NCBI GenBank assembly: GCA_022710975.1
Contig: JAKLGA010000001.1
Location: 496,001 to 560,000, forward strand
DNA: 64,000 nucleotides
Reading direction: 5' to 3'
Source of the DNA: Myxococcota bacterium
Lineage (GTDB): Bacteria; Myxococcota; B64-G9
In this document: positions 26,991 through 34,818 of the stretch, piece by piece
Position numbering within the stretch: the first letter of the stretch is position 1
Layout: the number at the start of each line of letters is the position of its first letter
Program-made: the position numbers and the translations under genes
Notes under the pieces: generated by a model
The model's database searches: none
The model's input: only the letters and a program-made list of their open reading frames with translations
Told to the model about the DNA's origin: nothing

Positions 26991-27827
26991 ATGCCCGCGC
27001 GCAGCGATCGGGCCCGGCCGAGCAGCGATCTCGAGCACCTGATCATGCGCCGGGTGGGGCAAGCCATCGGCGACTTCGACCTGGTGCGCCCCGGGGATCG
27101 CATCCTGGTGGCGCTGTCCGGCGGCAAGGACTCCTTCAGCCTGCTGCGCATCCTCGAGCTCCACCGCCGGCGCTCCCCGTTCCCCTTCGAGCTCCACGCC
27201 GTGCACCTGGACGCCGGCTGGGACCCCGCCTCGGCCGATCGGGTGGCCGAGCGGGTGCGCGCCCAGGGGCTCGAGGTGGAGGTCGTGCGCCGGGACATCA
27301 AGGGCTGCGTCCAGGCCCACCTGCGGCCGAACACCAACCCGTGCGCCTTCTGCGCCCGGCTCCGGCGCGGTTTCCTGTACGATCTGGCGCACGCCCGCGG
27401 TTTCCACAAGATCGCCCTGGGCCACCACCTGGACGACCTGGCCGAGACGGTGCTGTTGAACCTGTTCTTCACCGGCCAGCTCAAGTCCATGGCCGTGGAT
27501 CTGACCGCGGACGACGGGCGCAACCGGGTCATCCGGCCGCTGGCCTACGTGGAGGCCTCACTGCTCAAGGCCTACGTCGAGGCGGTCGGCTTCAGCCCGG
27601 TCGCCGTGGACTGCCCGCACCACGCCAAGCACCAGGACCCCCGCCGGGGCATGATGCGTCGGATGATCGAGGAGCTGGCCGGGCCCTACCCCCGGGTGCG
27701 CCGTTCGCTGCTGGCGTCGCTGAAGCACGTGCGCCCGAGCCACCTGCTCGACCGGGAGCTGCGCGCGGCCTGGGCCGCGGCGGGCCACGGCAGGCGGCCG
27801 GGCGAGGTCGGGCCCGAGGAGGAGTGA
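26991..27827 (+). CDS. ttcA: tRNA 2-thiocytidine biosynthesis protein TtcA
   Basis: 278 residues, close to the usual size of the family. The PP-loop SGGKDS (about residues 43-48) binds ATP, and the pair CAFC (Cys118/Cys121) plus a third Cys (about residue 208, VDCPHH) match the iron-sulfur ligands of TtcA. The motif GHHLDDLAETVLLNL between them is also typical. The enzyme makes 2-thiocytidine at position 32 of some tRNAs from ATP and a sulfur donor. The N terminus is a short Arg-rich extension. TtuA-type thiolases are an alternative but carry two extra zinc fingers that are absent here. Located 8 bp after a small membrane protein gene. Confidence 0.9.
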   Translation: MPARSDRARPSSDLEHLIMRRVGQAIGDFDLVRPGDRILVALSGGKDSFSLLRILELHRRRSPFPFELHAVHLDAGWDPASADRVAERVRAQGLEVEVVRRDIKGCVQAHLRPNTNPCAFCARLRRGFLYDLAHARGFHKIALGHHLDDLAETVLLNLFFTGQLKSMAVDLTADDGRNRVIRPLAYVEASLLKAYVEAVGFSPVAVDCPHHAKHQDPRRGMMRRMIEELAGPYPRVRRSLLASLKHVRPSHLLDRELRAAWAAAGHGRRPGEVGPEEE

Positions 27828-27845
27828 GGGGACCGCTTGCGCCGC

Positions 27846-27876
27846 TTGCCTCCACCCCGGGGGAGGGGTGTATATT
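27846..27876 (+). promoter_or_regulatory. Possible promoter with inverted repeat before the MshEN-REC gene
   Basis: TTGCCT (27846-27851), 19 bp, TATATT (27871-27876). The spacer contains CACCCC / GGGGTG (27853-27858 and 27865-27870), which could be an operator or, followed by TATATTT, the terminator of ttcA. Confidence 0.4.
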
Positions 27877-27930
27877 TCCGGCGCGACAAGGCCGGGTCTC
27901 CCCTGGGGAGACAGCAGGAGAAGGGTCGGA

Positions 27931-29316
27931 ATGCAGAAGGCACCCATCGGAAAGATCCTGCTGGAGAAGAAGAAGATCGACCAGGCCCAGCTGGGCGCGG
28001 CCCTCGAGCGGCAGCGGCAGCAAGGTGGGCGCCTGGCCTCGATCCTGCTCGAGATGGGCGCGGCCGGCGAGGAGGATCTGCTGCGGGCGCTGTCCGAGCA
28101 GCTCGGGGTGCCGGCCGTGGATCTGGCCGGCTGCATCCTGCCCCTCTCGGCCGCGGATCTGGTGCCCGCGCAGGTGGCCAGCCAGGCCTCCATCCTGCCT
28201 CTGGGGATGCGCGAGGATCGGGTCATGCTGGCCATGGCCAACCCCCAGGACCAACAGACCATCGACGAGGTCAAGTTCGTCACCGGCAAGAAGATCGAGC
28301 CCTACGTGGTGATCGACGTGCGCCTGCGCCAGGTGCAGCGCGAGCTGTACGCCATCCGCCAGCGCGATCCCAAGCAAGAGTTCTGGCGCGGCATGCGCGC
28401 GCACGAGCCCGCGGGCAAGCTCCCGCCGCAGGGCGTGCTGACCATCGTGGCGCCCGAGCTGCCCGAACCGGACGTGAGCCTGGCGCCGGACGAGGAGATC
28501 CTGACCATCGAGGTGTCCACCAGCCAGGACGTGCTCCAGGAGATGGCCGCGGCCGAGCCCGCGGGCGGCAAGAAGGTGCTGGTGGTGGACGACGAGCCGG
28601 ACATCCTGCGCATGCTGGAGAAGGCGCTCACCTCGGAAGGCTACCAGGTGATCACCGCCACCCGCGGCCTGGAGGCGCTGCAGGCGGTCAAGAGCCACAG
28701 CCCGGCCCTGATCTTGCTGGACGCCATGCTGCCCGAGATCCACGGCTTCGAGATCTGCAAGAAGATCAAGACCAGCAAGCGCTTCGGGACCATCCCGGTG
28801 ATCATGATCAGCGCCGTCTACCGCGGCTGGCGCTACGCGCTCGACGCCAAGGAGGCCTACGGGGCCGACGACTTCTTCGAGAAGCCCTTCCGCATCGCCC
28901 AGCTGCTGAAAAGGGTGCGGGAGCTGACCGACTCCGGCGTGGCGCAGGCCGAGGCCGAACCCGAGGTGGCCAACGCAGCCTACCAGCGCGGCGTGGCGCT
29001 CTATCGGGACAAGAAGCTCACCGAGGCCGAGGCCGCGCTGCGGGAAGCGGCCCAGCTCGACCCGTTCAGCCCCAACGTGCACTACGCGCTCGCCAACGTG
29101 CTGCTGGCCCGCAACCTGATCTACGAGGCCATCCAGGAGTTCGAGGCGACCATCGAGCTGAAGCCCGACCTGTTCGCCCCGCTGCGCAGCCTGGCGATCC
29201 TGTACCAGAAGAAGGGGTTCCGGAACAAGGCCATCGAGCTGTGGGAGCGGGCCCTGCGCTGCAGCCCGGAGGGCGAGCGCGACGAGGTCAAGGCGCAGCT
29301 CCTCAAGCTCCTGTGA
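27931..29316 (+). CDS. MshEN - response regulator - TPR protein
   Basis: 461 residues. Residues about 1-150 match the N-terminal domain of type II/IV secretion ATPases (MshEN fold): GRLASILLEMG, LLRALSEQLG and the VMLAMANPQD strand. Some MshEN domains bind c-di-GMP; the key RLGxx motif here reads RLASI, so binding is uncertain. A receiver domain (about 212-335) has DDEPD, the phospho-Asp in LLDAMLPE (about residue 264), a Ser in the T/S position (MISAVY) and the Lys in EKPF. Two or three TPRs follow (about 345-461). There is no output DNA-binding domain, so it likely signals by protein contacts. It is 36 bp before the GltJ/AgmX-like gene. Confidence 0.87.
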   Translation: MQKAPIGKILLEKKKIDQAQLGAALERQRQQGGRLASILLEMGAAGEEDLLRALSEQLGVPAVDLAGCILPLSAADLVPAQVASQASILPLGMREDRVMLAMANPQDQQTIDEVKFVTGKKIEPYVVIDVRLRQVQRELYAIRQRDPKQEFWRGMRAHEPAGKLPPQGVLTIVAPELPEPDVSLAPDEEILTIEVSTSQDVLQEMAAAEPAGGKKVLVVDDEPDILRMLEKALTSEGYQVITATRGLEALQAVKSHSPALILLDAMLPEIHGFEICKKIKTSKRFGTIPVIMISAVYRGWRYALDAKEAYGADDFFEKPFRIAQLLKRVRELTDSGVAQAEAEPEVANAAYQRGVALYRDKKLTEAEAALREAAQLDPFSPNVHYALANVLLARNLIYEAIQEFEATIELKPDLFAPLRSLAILYQKKGFRNKAIELWERALRCSPEGERDEVKAQLLKLL

Positions 29317-29352
29317 CGGAGCCCGGCGGGGGCGGTCGGGCGAGCGAGCGAC

Positions 29353-31230
29353 ATGCGGTTCACCTGCGACAAGTGCAATGCCCTGTACTCCATCGCGGAC
29401 GACAAGGTCCGCGGCAAGCTGGTGCGGTTTCGCTGCAAGCGATGCCAGCAGGTCCTCCTGCTGCGGGGGGACGGGGCGGCGCGCGCGGGAGGCGCCGCGC
29501 AGCCGCCCGCGCCGGAGGCCGCGTCCGCCGGCCGTCCGGGCGCCCCGGTGGAGTGGTTCGCCGGCCTGGACGGCCAGGAGCAGGGCCCGATCGGGCTGGC
29601 CGAGCTGGAGCGCCGGCTCCGCAGCGGCGCCCTGACGCAGGAGCACTTCTTCTGGCGGGAGGGGATGCAGGACTGGTTGCCGCTCGAGCAGGTGCCCGAG
29701 CTGGCCCACCTGGCGGGCACGGCCGGCGCGCGGCCGGCCGGGTTGCCCGCCCCCCCGCCGGTCCCGCGCGACGCGCGGCGGGACGAGCGCCAGCGCGCGG
29801 TGGAGCGGGAGCGCGAGTCCGCGCTGCAGCTGCGCCGGGAGGCGGACCGCAAGGCGGCCGAGGCGGAGCGCAGGGCGGCCGAGGCCGAGCGCAAGGCGGC
29901 CGAGGCGGAGCGCAAGGCGGCCGAGGCCGAGGCGCGCCGCGCCCAGGCCGCGCGCGAGGCCGAGCAGGCCGAGGCCGAGATCGGCCGGGTGGACACGGGC
30001 AAGTTCAGCACGCTCGAGGGCGGCGCGATCGCCCCGGCGGTCCGCAAGGTCGTGCCGCAGGCCTCCAGCGTGGACGAGTCCGATGCGGAGCGCAAGCAGC
30101 TCGTCGAGCGGGCCATCAAGCGGCGGGCCAAGGCGCGCGTCGGCCGGCACGAGGAGCGCATCGCCGACGAGTTCTTCAGCGGCGGCGAGGAGGGCCTGGA
30201 CGACGAGTCCCTGCCGCCGCCCCCGGTGGCTGGTGACGCGTCCGAGCTGGCCCAGCGGCTCCACCAGGAGTCCATCCACGAGGAGTACGCCATCCTGGAG
30301 GGCAACGACCCCGAGGCGCAACGCCGGCGCCAGGAGCGCGACGCGGAGGTCGCCCGGGTGGCCGCCGCGCAGGCCGGGGTCAGGTCGCAGAAACGGCGCC
30401 TGGCCATGGCGCTGCTCTCCATGGGGCTGGTGATCGCGGTGCTGGGCGGCCTGCTGGCCCTGGCCCAGGTGCAGGGCTGGTTCTCGGCCTTCGGCGGGCT
30501 GAGCCTGCAGGACGCGGACGGGGAGCTGCTCGACCTCGAGCTGGCCCAGGCCGGCAACCTGTCGCCCGAGGAGGCGCGCCGCCTGCGCGAGCGCCTCCTG
30601 ACCAGCCGCAAGGCGGGCGCGCGGCGGAACGGCAAGCGCCCGGGCGGGGCGGGCAAGGCCGGCCGCGATCCGGGCGCGGAGGCGCTGGCCGACGTGCTCG
30701 GCCAGGGCAAGCCGGCGCTGAGCGAGTCCGAGGCGGCCCTGGCCGCCTTCTACGGGGCGCAGGCGGGGGACAAGCCCGAGAGCCCGACGCTGCGCGGCGT
30801 GGGCGGCGTGGACTTCAGCGCCGCGGGGCTCCAGCTGCCCGGCGGGCTGGGCGGTCCGGCCGACCCGCTCGCGCCGGCGCTCGCCAAGCCCGAGGTGGTC
30901 CCGGACGCGCCGGGCGCGGCGGGCGGGCCCCGGCGGTTGACCGAGCTGCAGATCCGGCTCACGGTGCAGCGCAACCGACCCCAGGTGAAGTACTGCCTCG
31001 AGCGCCAGCTCAAGAAGGACTCGTCCGTGGCCGGGAAGCTCGAGCTCACGGTGCGGGTCCGGCCCGACGGCCGGGTGGAGTGGGTCAAGGTGGCCACCGA
31101 GAAGTTCCGCAACACCTTCCTCGAGGACTGCCTGGTGAAGAAGGTGCAGCAGTGGATGTTCCCCACCTTCGATGGCGAGGCCTACGAGCTGAGCGTGCCG
31201 CTGCTGCTGACCGCCCAGGATACCTACTGA
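29353..31230 (+). CDS. GltJ/AgmX-like protein: zinc ribbon, GYF, coiled coil, TonB-like end
   Basis: 625 residues. Residues 1-37 form an MJ0042-type zinc ribbon (Cys5, Cys8, Cys28, Cys31). A GYF_2-like domain follows at about 72-122 (WFAGLDGQEQGPIG, then REGMQDWLPL). Residues about 145-210 are a coiled coil built on 7-residue KAAEAER repeats. One membrane helix lies at about 350-372. The last 100 residues (from 527) match the AgmX/PglI C-terminal domain, a TonB-like fold with RNRPQVKYCLE. This order is that of GltJ/AgmX of the Myxococcus gliding apparatus, where cytoplasmic modules contact MglA and the periplasmic part transmits force. Here a role in a related motility or envelope machine is inferred. 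No other glt genes are in the window. Confidence 0.85.
   Translation: MRFTCDKCNALYSIADDKVRGKLVRFRCKRCQQVLLLRGDGAARAGGAAQPPAPEAASAGRPGAPVEWFAGLDGQEQGPIGLAELERRLRSGALTQEHFFWREGMQDWLPLEQVPELAHLAGTAGARPAGLPAPPPVPRDARRDERQRAVERERESALQLRREADRKAAEAERRAAEAERKAAEAERKAAEAEARRAQAAREAEQAEAEIGRVDTGKFSTLEGGAIAPAVRKVVPQASSVDESDAERKQLVERAIKRRAKARVGRHEERIADEFFSGGEEGLDDESLPPPPVAGDASELAQRLHQESIHEEYAILEGNDPEAQRRRQERDAEVARVAAAQAGVRSQKRRLAMALLSMGLVIAVLGGLLALAQVQGWFSAFGGLSLQDADGELLDLELAQAGNLSPEEARRLRERLLTSRKAGARRNGKRPGGAGKAGRDPGAEALADVLGQGKPALSESEAALAAFYGAQAGDKPESPTLRGVGGVDFSAAGLQLPGGLGGPADPLAPALAKPEVVPDAPGAAGGPRRLTELQIRLTVQRNRPQVKYCLERQLKKDSSVAGKLELTVRVRPDGRVEWVKVATEKFRNTFLEDCLVKKVQQWMFPTFDGEAYELSVPLLLTAQDTY
29851..29931 (+). 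repeat. 21-bp tandem repeats coding for coiled-coil heptads
   Basis: Three full and one partial copy of a 21-bp unit (29851-29871, 29872-29892, 29893-29913, then partial) encoding KAAEAER-type heptads. Near-identical DNA makes it prone to copy-number change, which would lengthen the coil in whole heptads. Confidence 0.7.
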
Positions 31231-31259
31231 CCCCGGCTCGCGTGAGCGCCGGCCAGGGG

Positions 31260-31298
31260 CCCCCGCGGCGCGGGGGAGCCCGGCGCCGGGCGGCGCCG
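31260..31298. terminator. Two adjacent GC hairpins between convergent genes
   Basis: A 7-bp stem with GGC loop (31260-31276) and a 7-bp CGGCGCC/GGCGCCG stem with 4-nt loop (31281-31298) fill the gap between the ends at 31230 and 31300. No T-run follows, so this is a structural barrier or weak bidirectional terminator. Confidence 0.45.
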
Positions 31299-31299
31299 C

Positions 31300-33054
31300 T
31301 CAGGACACCCGGCGGGAGAAGCTCTTGATCGCCAGGAGCTCGACGCCCTGCTCCTTGCGCGCGTCCGAGCGGGCCTCCAGGCCAGGGCCCATGCCCTCGA
31401 TGCGGTAGGTGCGGTACTCGGACTGGCTGTGGCGCAGGAAGCCCTGGGACTCCTGATCCTCGCGGATGAGGGCCGGGTAGACCAGGTAGGACTCCAGCAC
31501 CGCCTTGAAGGCCACCAGCACCTCGGCCTGCTTGTCCCGGCGCTTCTCCAGCTCCACCAGGCTCTGCTTGCGGCCGAGGGTGATCTCGTTGAACAGGTAG
31601 ATGAGCCCGTTGAAGTAGCCCGAGCGACCGGGCGGGGTCAGGCGGCGGAAGTTGCGGGTGCAGCGGTAGCGATCGATCTCGTGCTCCAGGAACTCCATCA
31701 TCTCGCGCCCGAGGAACTCGCGCCCCAGGAACTCGATGTCGTCCAGGATCTGGTACAGCGCGGCCACCTTGGGCTTGTTGATGAACTTGACCTCGATCAG
31801 CCGGCGCTCCTCGGTGTTGAACGAGGGCCGCCGCAGCTTGTCCTCGAGCGCCTGCAGGAAGAAGATGTTCTTGAAGCCCGTGCCGTACAGCCGCTTGGGG
31901 ATGCTGAAGCCCAGGCTCCGATCCATGTCGCGGGTGTTGTTCAAGCGGTCCAGGAGCTTGGCCAGGATCTCGCGGAAGGCGTTGCGGCGCACCTCCTCCT
32001 TGGCCGAGTACTCGCCCAGGCCGGTCTCGTAGAAGTTGTGCACCTGGACCAGGTAGTCGTCGAGCAGCCGCTCGGCGTTCGGGAAGATCGGCCGGAGCTC
32101 CTCGAGCAGCCTGGACCGATCCATGGTGTCCAGCGTCGCGTCCGGCTTGGGGTACAGCAGGCCCTGCAGGTAGGCGTAGTAGCTCATGTCGCGGCGCCGG
32201 GAGAGCGCGGCGAGGATGTCCATGATCGAGTGCAGCGACTCGTGGTAGCGGTGCGGCGAGGGGAAGTAGCGGACGTGGTCGAAGAGCGTCAGGGCGATCT
32301 CGAAGAAGATGCCCGAGGCGTGGTCGTTGTAGGCGTCGATGTGCTTCTGGATGATGCGGTGGCGGAGCTGGACCGGCACGTCCTTCATGCGCTTGCCGGC
32401 GTACTCCCCGTACGCCGGATCGCGCAGCTCCCGCTCGATCAGCCCCTCGGTCCACAGGTCCAGCTTCTCCTCGATGATGTCGTGCAGCAGGGTGGGGATG
32501 ATGCTGAGCTCGCGCAGCCCGTTGCGCGCCGCCCCGCGGGCCGCCTCCAGCGGGTGGATGGCGGCCGCGCGCTTACTCTTGCGCGGGATGTTGCGCATGA
32601 CCCGGCAGATCATGTCGATGGCCCGCTGCATGAGCGAGATGAGGTGCGGGCTGTGGTCGCCCTCCGCGCCGGACAGCAGGTGGCGGGTGAGGTCGGCCAG
32701 GATGCGGGCGTGCTCCGCGTCCAGCGTGTAGTAGGTGTTGAGGACCTGCAGGCGCTTGGCGTACGGCTTGGATGCCAGATCCGCCCGCCGGCGTTCGCAC
32801 TCCTGGTAGTGCCCGTGCGGATCGGCCTCGATGCGGTCGTAGAACGGGGTGAGCGCCTCGATCTTTCGGGTCAGGCGGTTGGCGATCTGGTTGAATTCCT
32901 GGACCTTGGCCTGCTCCTCGAGCAACGCGTCCGACAGGGTCAGCAGCCGCCCTTCGCCCAGCTCGACCAGCAGATCCTTGTACCGGATCCGACCCTCACG
33001 CCCTTCCTTGTCCTGATAGGTGATGAAACGGTTTCGGATGGACTCGTCGAGCAT
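31300..33054 (-). CDS. Divergent RelA/SpoT-type HD domain protein without synthetase domain
   Basis: 584 residues, no signal peptide. About residues 166-195 read HPLEAARGAA and TLLHDIIEE, which match the first His, HD pair and acidic motif of the ppGpp-hydrolase HD domain of RelA/SpoT (HP...A, LHDVVED). Near residue 368 there is LLDRLNNTRDMDR, matching the ADRLHNMRTL motif with Asp and Asn four residues apart. About 170 extra residues separate the two parts, unlike SpoT. No synthetase, TGS or ACT domain is visible, nor a zinc finger. I infer a metal-dependent phosphohydrolase acting on a nucleotide, possibly an alarmone; substrate unproven. The start at 33054 fits the promoter at 33117-33089, while the ATG at 33084 would coincide with the transcription start. 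Confidence 0.72.
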   Translation of the reverse strand: MLDESIRNRFITYQDKEGREGRIRYKDLLVELGEGRLLTLSDALLEEQAKVQEFNQIANRLTRKIEALTPFYDRIEADPHGHYQECERRRADLASKPYAKRLQVLNTYYTLDAEHARILADLTRHLLSGAEGDHSPHLISLMQRAIDMICRVMRNIPRKSKRAAAIHPLEAARGAARNGLRELSIIPTLLHDIIEEKLDLWTEGLIERELRDPAYGEYAGKRMKDVPVQLRHRIIQKHIDAYNDHASGIFFEIALTLFDHVRYFPSPHRYHESLHSIMDILAALSRRRDMSYYAYLQGLLYPKPDATLDTMDRSRLLEELRPIFPNAERLLDDYLVQVHNFYETGLGEYSAKEEVRRNAFREILAKLLDRLNNTRDMDRSLGFSIPKRLYGTGFKNIFFLQALEDKLRRPSFNTEERRLIEVKFINKPKVAALYQILDDIEFLGREFLGREMMEFLEHEIDRYRCTRNFRRLTPPGRSGYFNGLIYLFNEITLGRKQSLVELEKRRDKQAEVLVAFKAVLESYLVYPALIREDQESQGFLRHSQSEYRTYRIEGMGPGLEARSDARKEQGVELLAIKSFSRRVS

Positions 33055-33088
33055 GGTCCTCGCGCCTTTGGCCGCCCCGTCCATCCGA

Positions 33089-33117
33089 GACTAACCTCGC
33101 CTGTCGCGGGGTGTCAA
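33089..33117 (-). promoter_or_regulatory. Promoter of the HD-domain gene
   Basis: Minus strand TTGACA (33117-33112), 17 bp, TTAGTC (33094-33089). Leader of about 28 nt ending GCGAGGACC before the ATG at 33054. Confidence 0.6.
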
Positions 33118-33182
33118 ACATCCCCCCTCCGGGACCCCGGCGGAAGCTGAAAAACCATGCTCGCTCAAAGCGTTTGGCCGGG

Positions 33183-33211
33183 TTGACCGCCTGGAGTGCA
33201 TGTGCTAGTGA
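33183..33211 (+). promoter_or_regulatory. Promoter of pheST
   Basis: TTGACC (33183-33188), 17 bp, TAGTGA (33206-33211). Start predicted near 33218; the leader has GGCGAGGAG before the ATG at 33256. The in-frame ATG at 33196 falls inside the promoter and is rejected. Confidence 0.6.
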
Positions 33212-33255
33212 ACGCTTGCCGTGCGGCGCCAGCGTGCGCCGGGCGAGGAGCGCGC

Positions 33256-34815
33256 ATGAAGCCGGAAGAGCTCGCAGCCACCTTGCACCCCCTGGAGATC
33301 CGGGTCCTGCTGGCCCTGGGGCCCGAGGGCCGGCTGGCCGAACGGACCTTCTCCGCCGAGGGGGTGACGCAGGCCCAGCTACGCACCGTGATCGAGTGGC
33401 AGCTCGCCAAGGAGTGCATGCGCCTGCTGGCCACCGAGGAGAAGACCTGGGTCGAGCTGACCGAGCTGGGCGAGAAATACGCCGCCCAGAAGACCCCGGC
33501 CCAGGCCATCTTCAAGCTGTTCCAGACCCAGACCACGCTCTCCAGCGCCCAGCTCGCGGCCTCGCTGCCGGTCTACGACCAGGCGGAGAGGGGCAGCGCC
33601 TTCGGCGCCCTGAAGAAGGAGAACTGCCTCCTGGAGGTCGAGAATGGCGTCTTCTCCTGGAAGCCGGCGGCCAGCCTGCCCGCGCGTTTCTCGCTGGAGC
33701 AGGCGCTGATCGAGAAGGTGAAGGCCGCCGGACGCCAGGAGATGTCGGCGCTCACCCTCGAGGAGAAGTCCCTGGTGGAGGGGGGCAGCAGGAAGCGGGG
33801 CAAGGAGAAGGGCGTGTTCCGCCTGGTGACCGAGCAGGCCCGGCAGCTCGAGCTGACCGAGCTCGGCCAGGCGGTGCGGGAGGCCGCCCGGAAGCTGGGC
33901 CGCTCCGGGGACGAGGTCAACGCCCTGACCTCGGCCATGCTGGCGGACGGCTCCTGGCGCGGCAAGTCCTTCCGGCGCTACAACCTCCAGATCCGCCCCC
34001 CGCGCCGGGTGGCCGGCCGGCGCAACCCGTACCGCGAGTTCCTCGACCGCGTGCGGCGCAAGCTCATCGGCCTGGGCTTCGAGGAGATGCGCGGCCAGCT
34101 CGTGGAGACCGAGTTCTGGAACATGGACGCGCTGTTCATGCCCCAGTTCCACTCGGCGCGCGACATCCACGACGTGTACTTCGTGAAGCAACCCACGCAC
34201 GCCCCGGCGCTGGAGGAGCCCTTCGCCTCCCGGGTGGCCGCGGCCCACTCCGACGGCGGCCAGACCGGCAGCCGCGGCTGGGGCTACGACTTCGATCGCG
34301 AGCGCTCCCGGCGGCTGGTGCTGCGCAGCCAGGGCACGGTGCTGTCCGCGCGCTGGCTGCACCGGGCCGCGGTGCCGGGCAAGTACTTCGCGGTGGCGCG
34401 CTGCTTCCGCTACGACCAGGTGGACGCCACCCACGCGCCGGACTTCTTCCAGTGCGAGGGCATCGTGCTGGGGGAGCAGATCGACTTCGTGACCCTGCTC
34501 GGCCTGCTCAGGCTGTTCGCCAAGGAGGTGGCCCGGGCGGAGGAGATCCACTTCGCCCCGGCCTACTTCCCCTTCACCGAGCCCTCGGTGGAGATCCACG
34601 TGAAGCACCCGACGCTCGGCTGGACCGAGCTGGGCGGGGCGGGCATCTTCCGGCCCGAGGTGGTCCGGCCGCAGGGCGTGGAGGTGCCGGTGATCGCCTG
34701 GGGCCTGGGCCTGGATCGCATGGCCATGATGGCCATGGGACTGGACGACATCCGCGAGCTGTTCTCCTCCGATCTCAACCGGATGCGCACCACCAACGTG
34801 CGGCTGAGGGACTAG
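33256..34815 (+). CDS. pheS: Phenylalanyl-tRNA synthetase alpha, archaeal/eukaryotic type
   Basis: 519 residues; bacterial PheS is about 330, archaeal and cytosolic eukaryotic alpha chains about 500. The N-terminal 240 residues hold winged-helix modules (LHPLEIRVLLALG and later helices), as in the archaeal type, in place of the bacterial coiled coil. The catalytic core has class II motifs in their archaeal form: VETEFWNMDALFMPQ (about 287), ARDIHDVYF, THAPDFFQCEG and, as motif 3, AWGLGLDRMAMM (about 484). It charges tRNA-Phe together with the beta chain. The pheT start is 3 bp after its stop. Since both chains are of this type, the pair was probably acquired or inherited as a unit; base composition is like its neighbours. 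Confidence 0.92.
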   Translation: MKPEELAATLHPLEIRVLLALGPEGRLAERTFSAEGVTQAQLRTVIEWQLAKECMRLLATEEKTWVELTELGEKYAAQKTPAQAIFKLFQTQTTLSSAQLAASLPVYDQAERGSAFGALKKENCLLEVENGVFSWKPAASLPARFSLEQALIEKVKAAGRQEMSALTLEEKSLVEGGSRKRGKEKGVFRLVTEQARQLELTELGQAVREAARKLGRSGDEVNALTSAMLADGSWRGKSFRRYNLQIRPPRRVAGRRNPYREFLDRVRRKLIGLGFEEMRGQLVETEFWNMDALFMPQFHSARDIHDVYFVKQPTHAPALEEPFASRVAAAHSDGGQTGSRGWGYDFDRERSRRLVLRSQGTVLSARWLHRAAVPGKYFAVARCFRYDQVDATHAPDFFQCEGIVLGEQIDFVTLLGLLRLFAKEVARAEEIHFAPAYFPFTEPSVEIHVKHPTLGWTELGGAGIFRPEVVRPQGVEVPVIAWGLGLDRMAMMAMGLDDIRELFSSDLNRMRTTNVRLRD

Positions 34816-34818
34816 GCC

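Noticed and set aside
33196-33255. Upstream ATG giving pheS 20 extra residues
   Set aside because: It lies inside the -35 to -10 spacer of the predicted promoter; the ATG at 33256 has a good ribosome-binding site and matches the family start.
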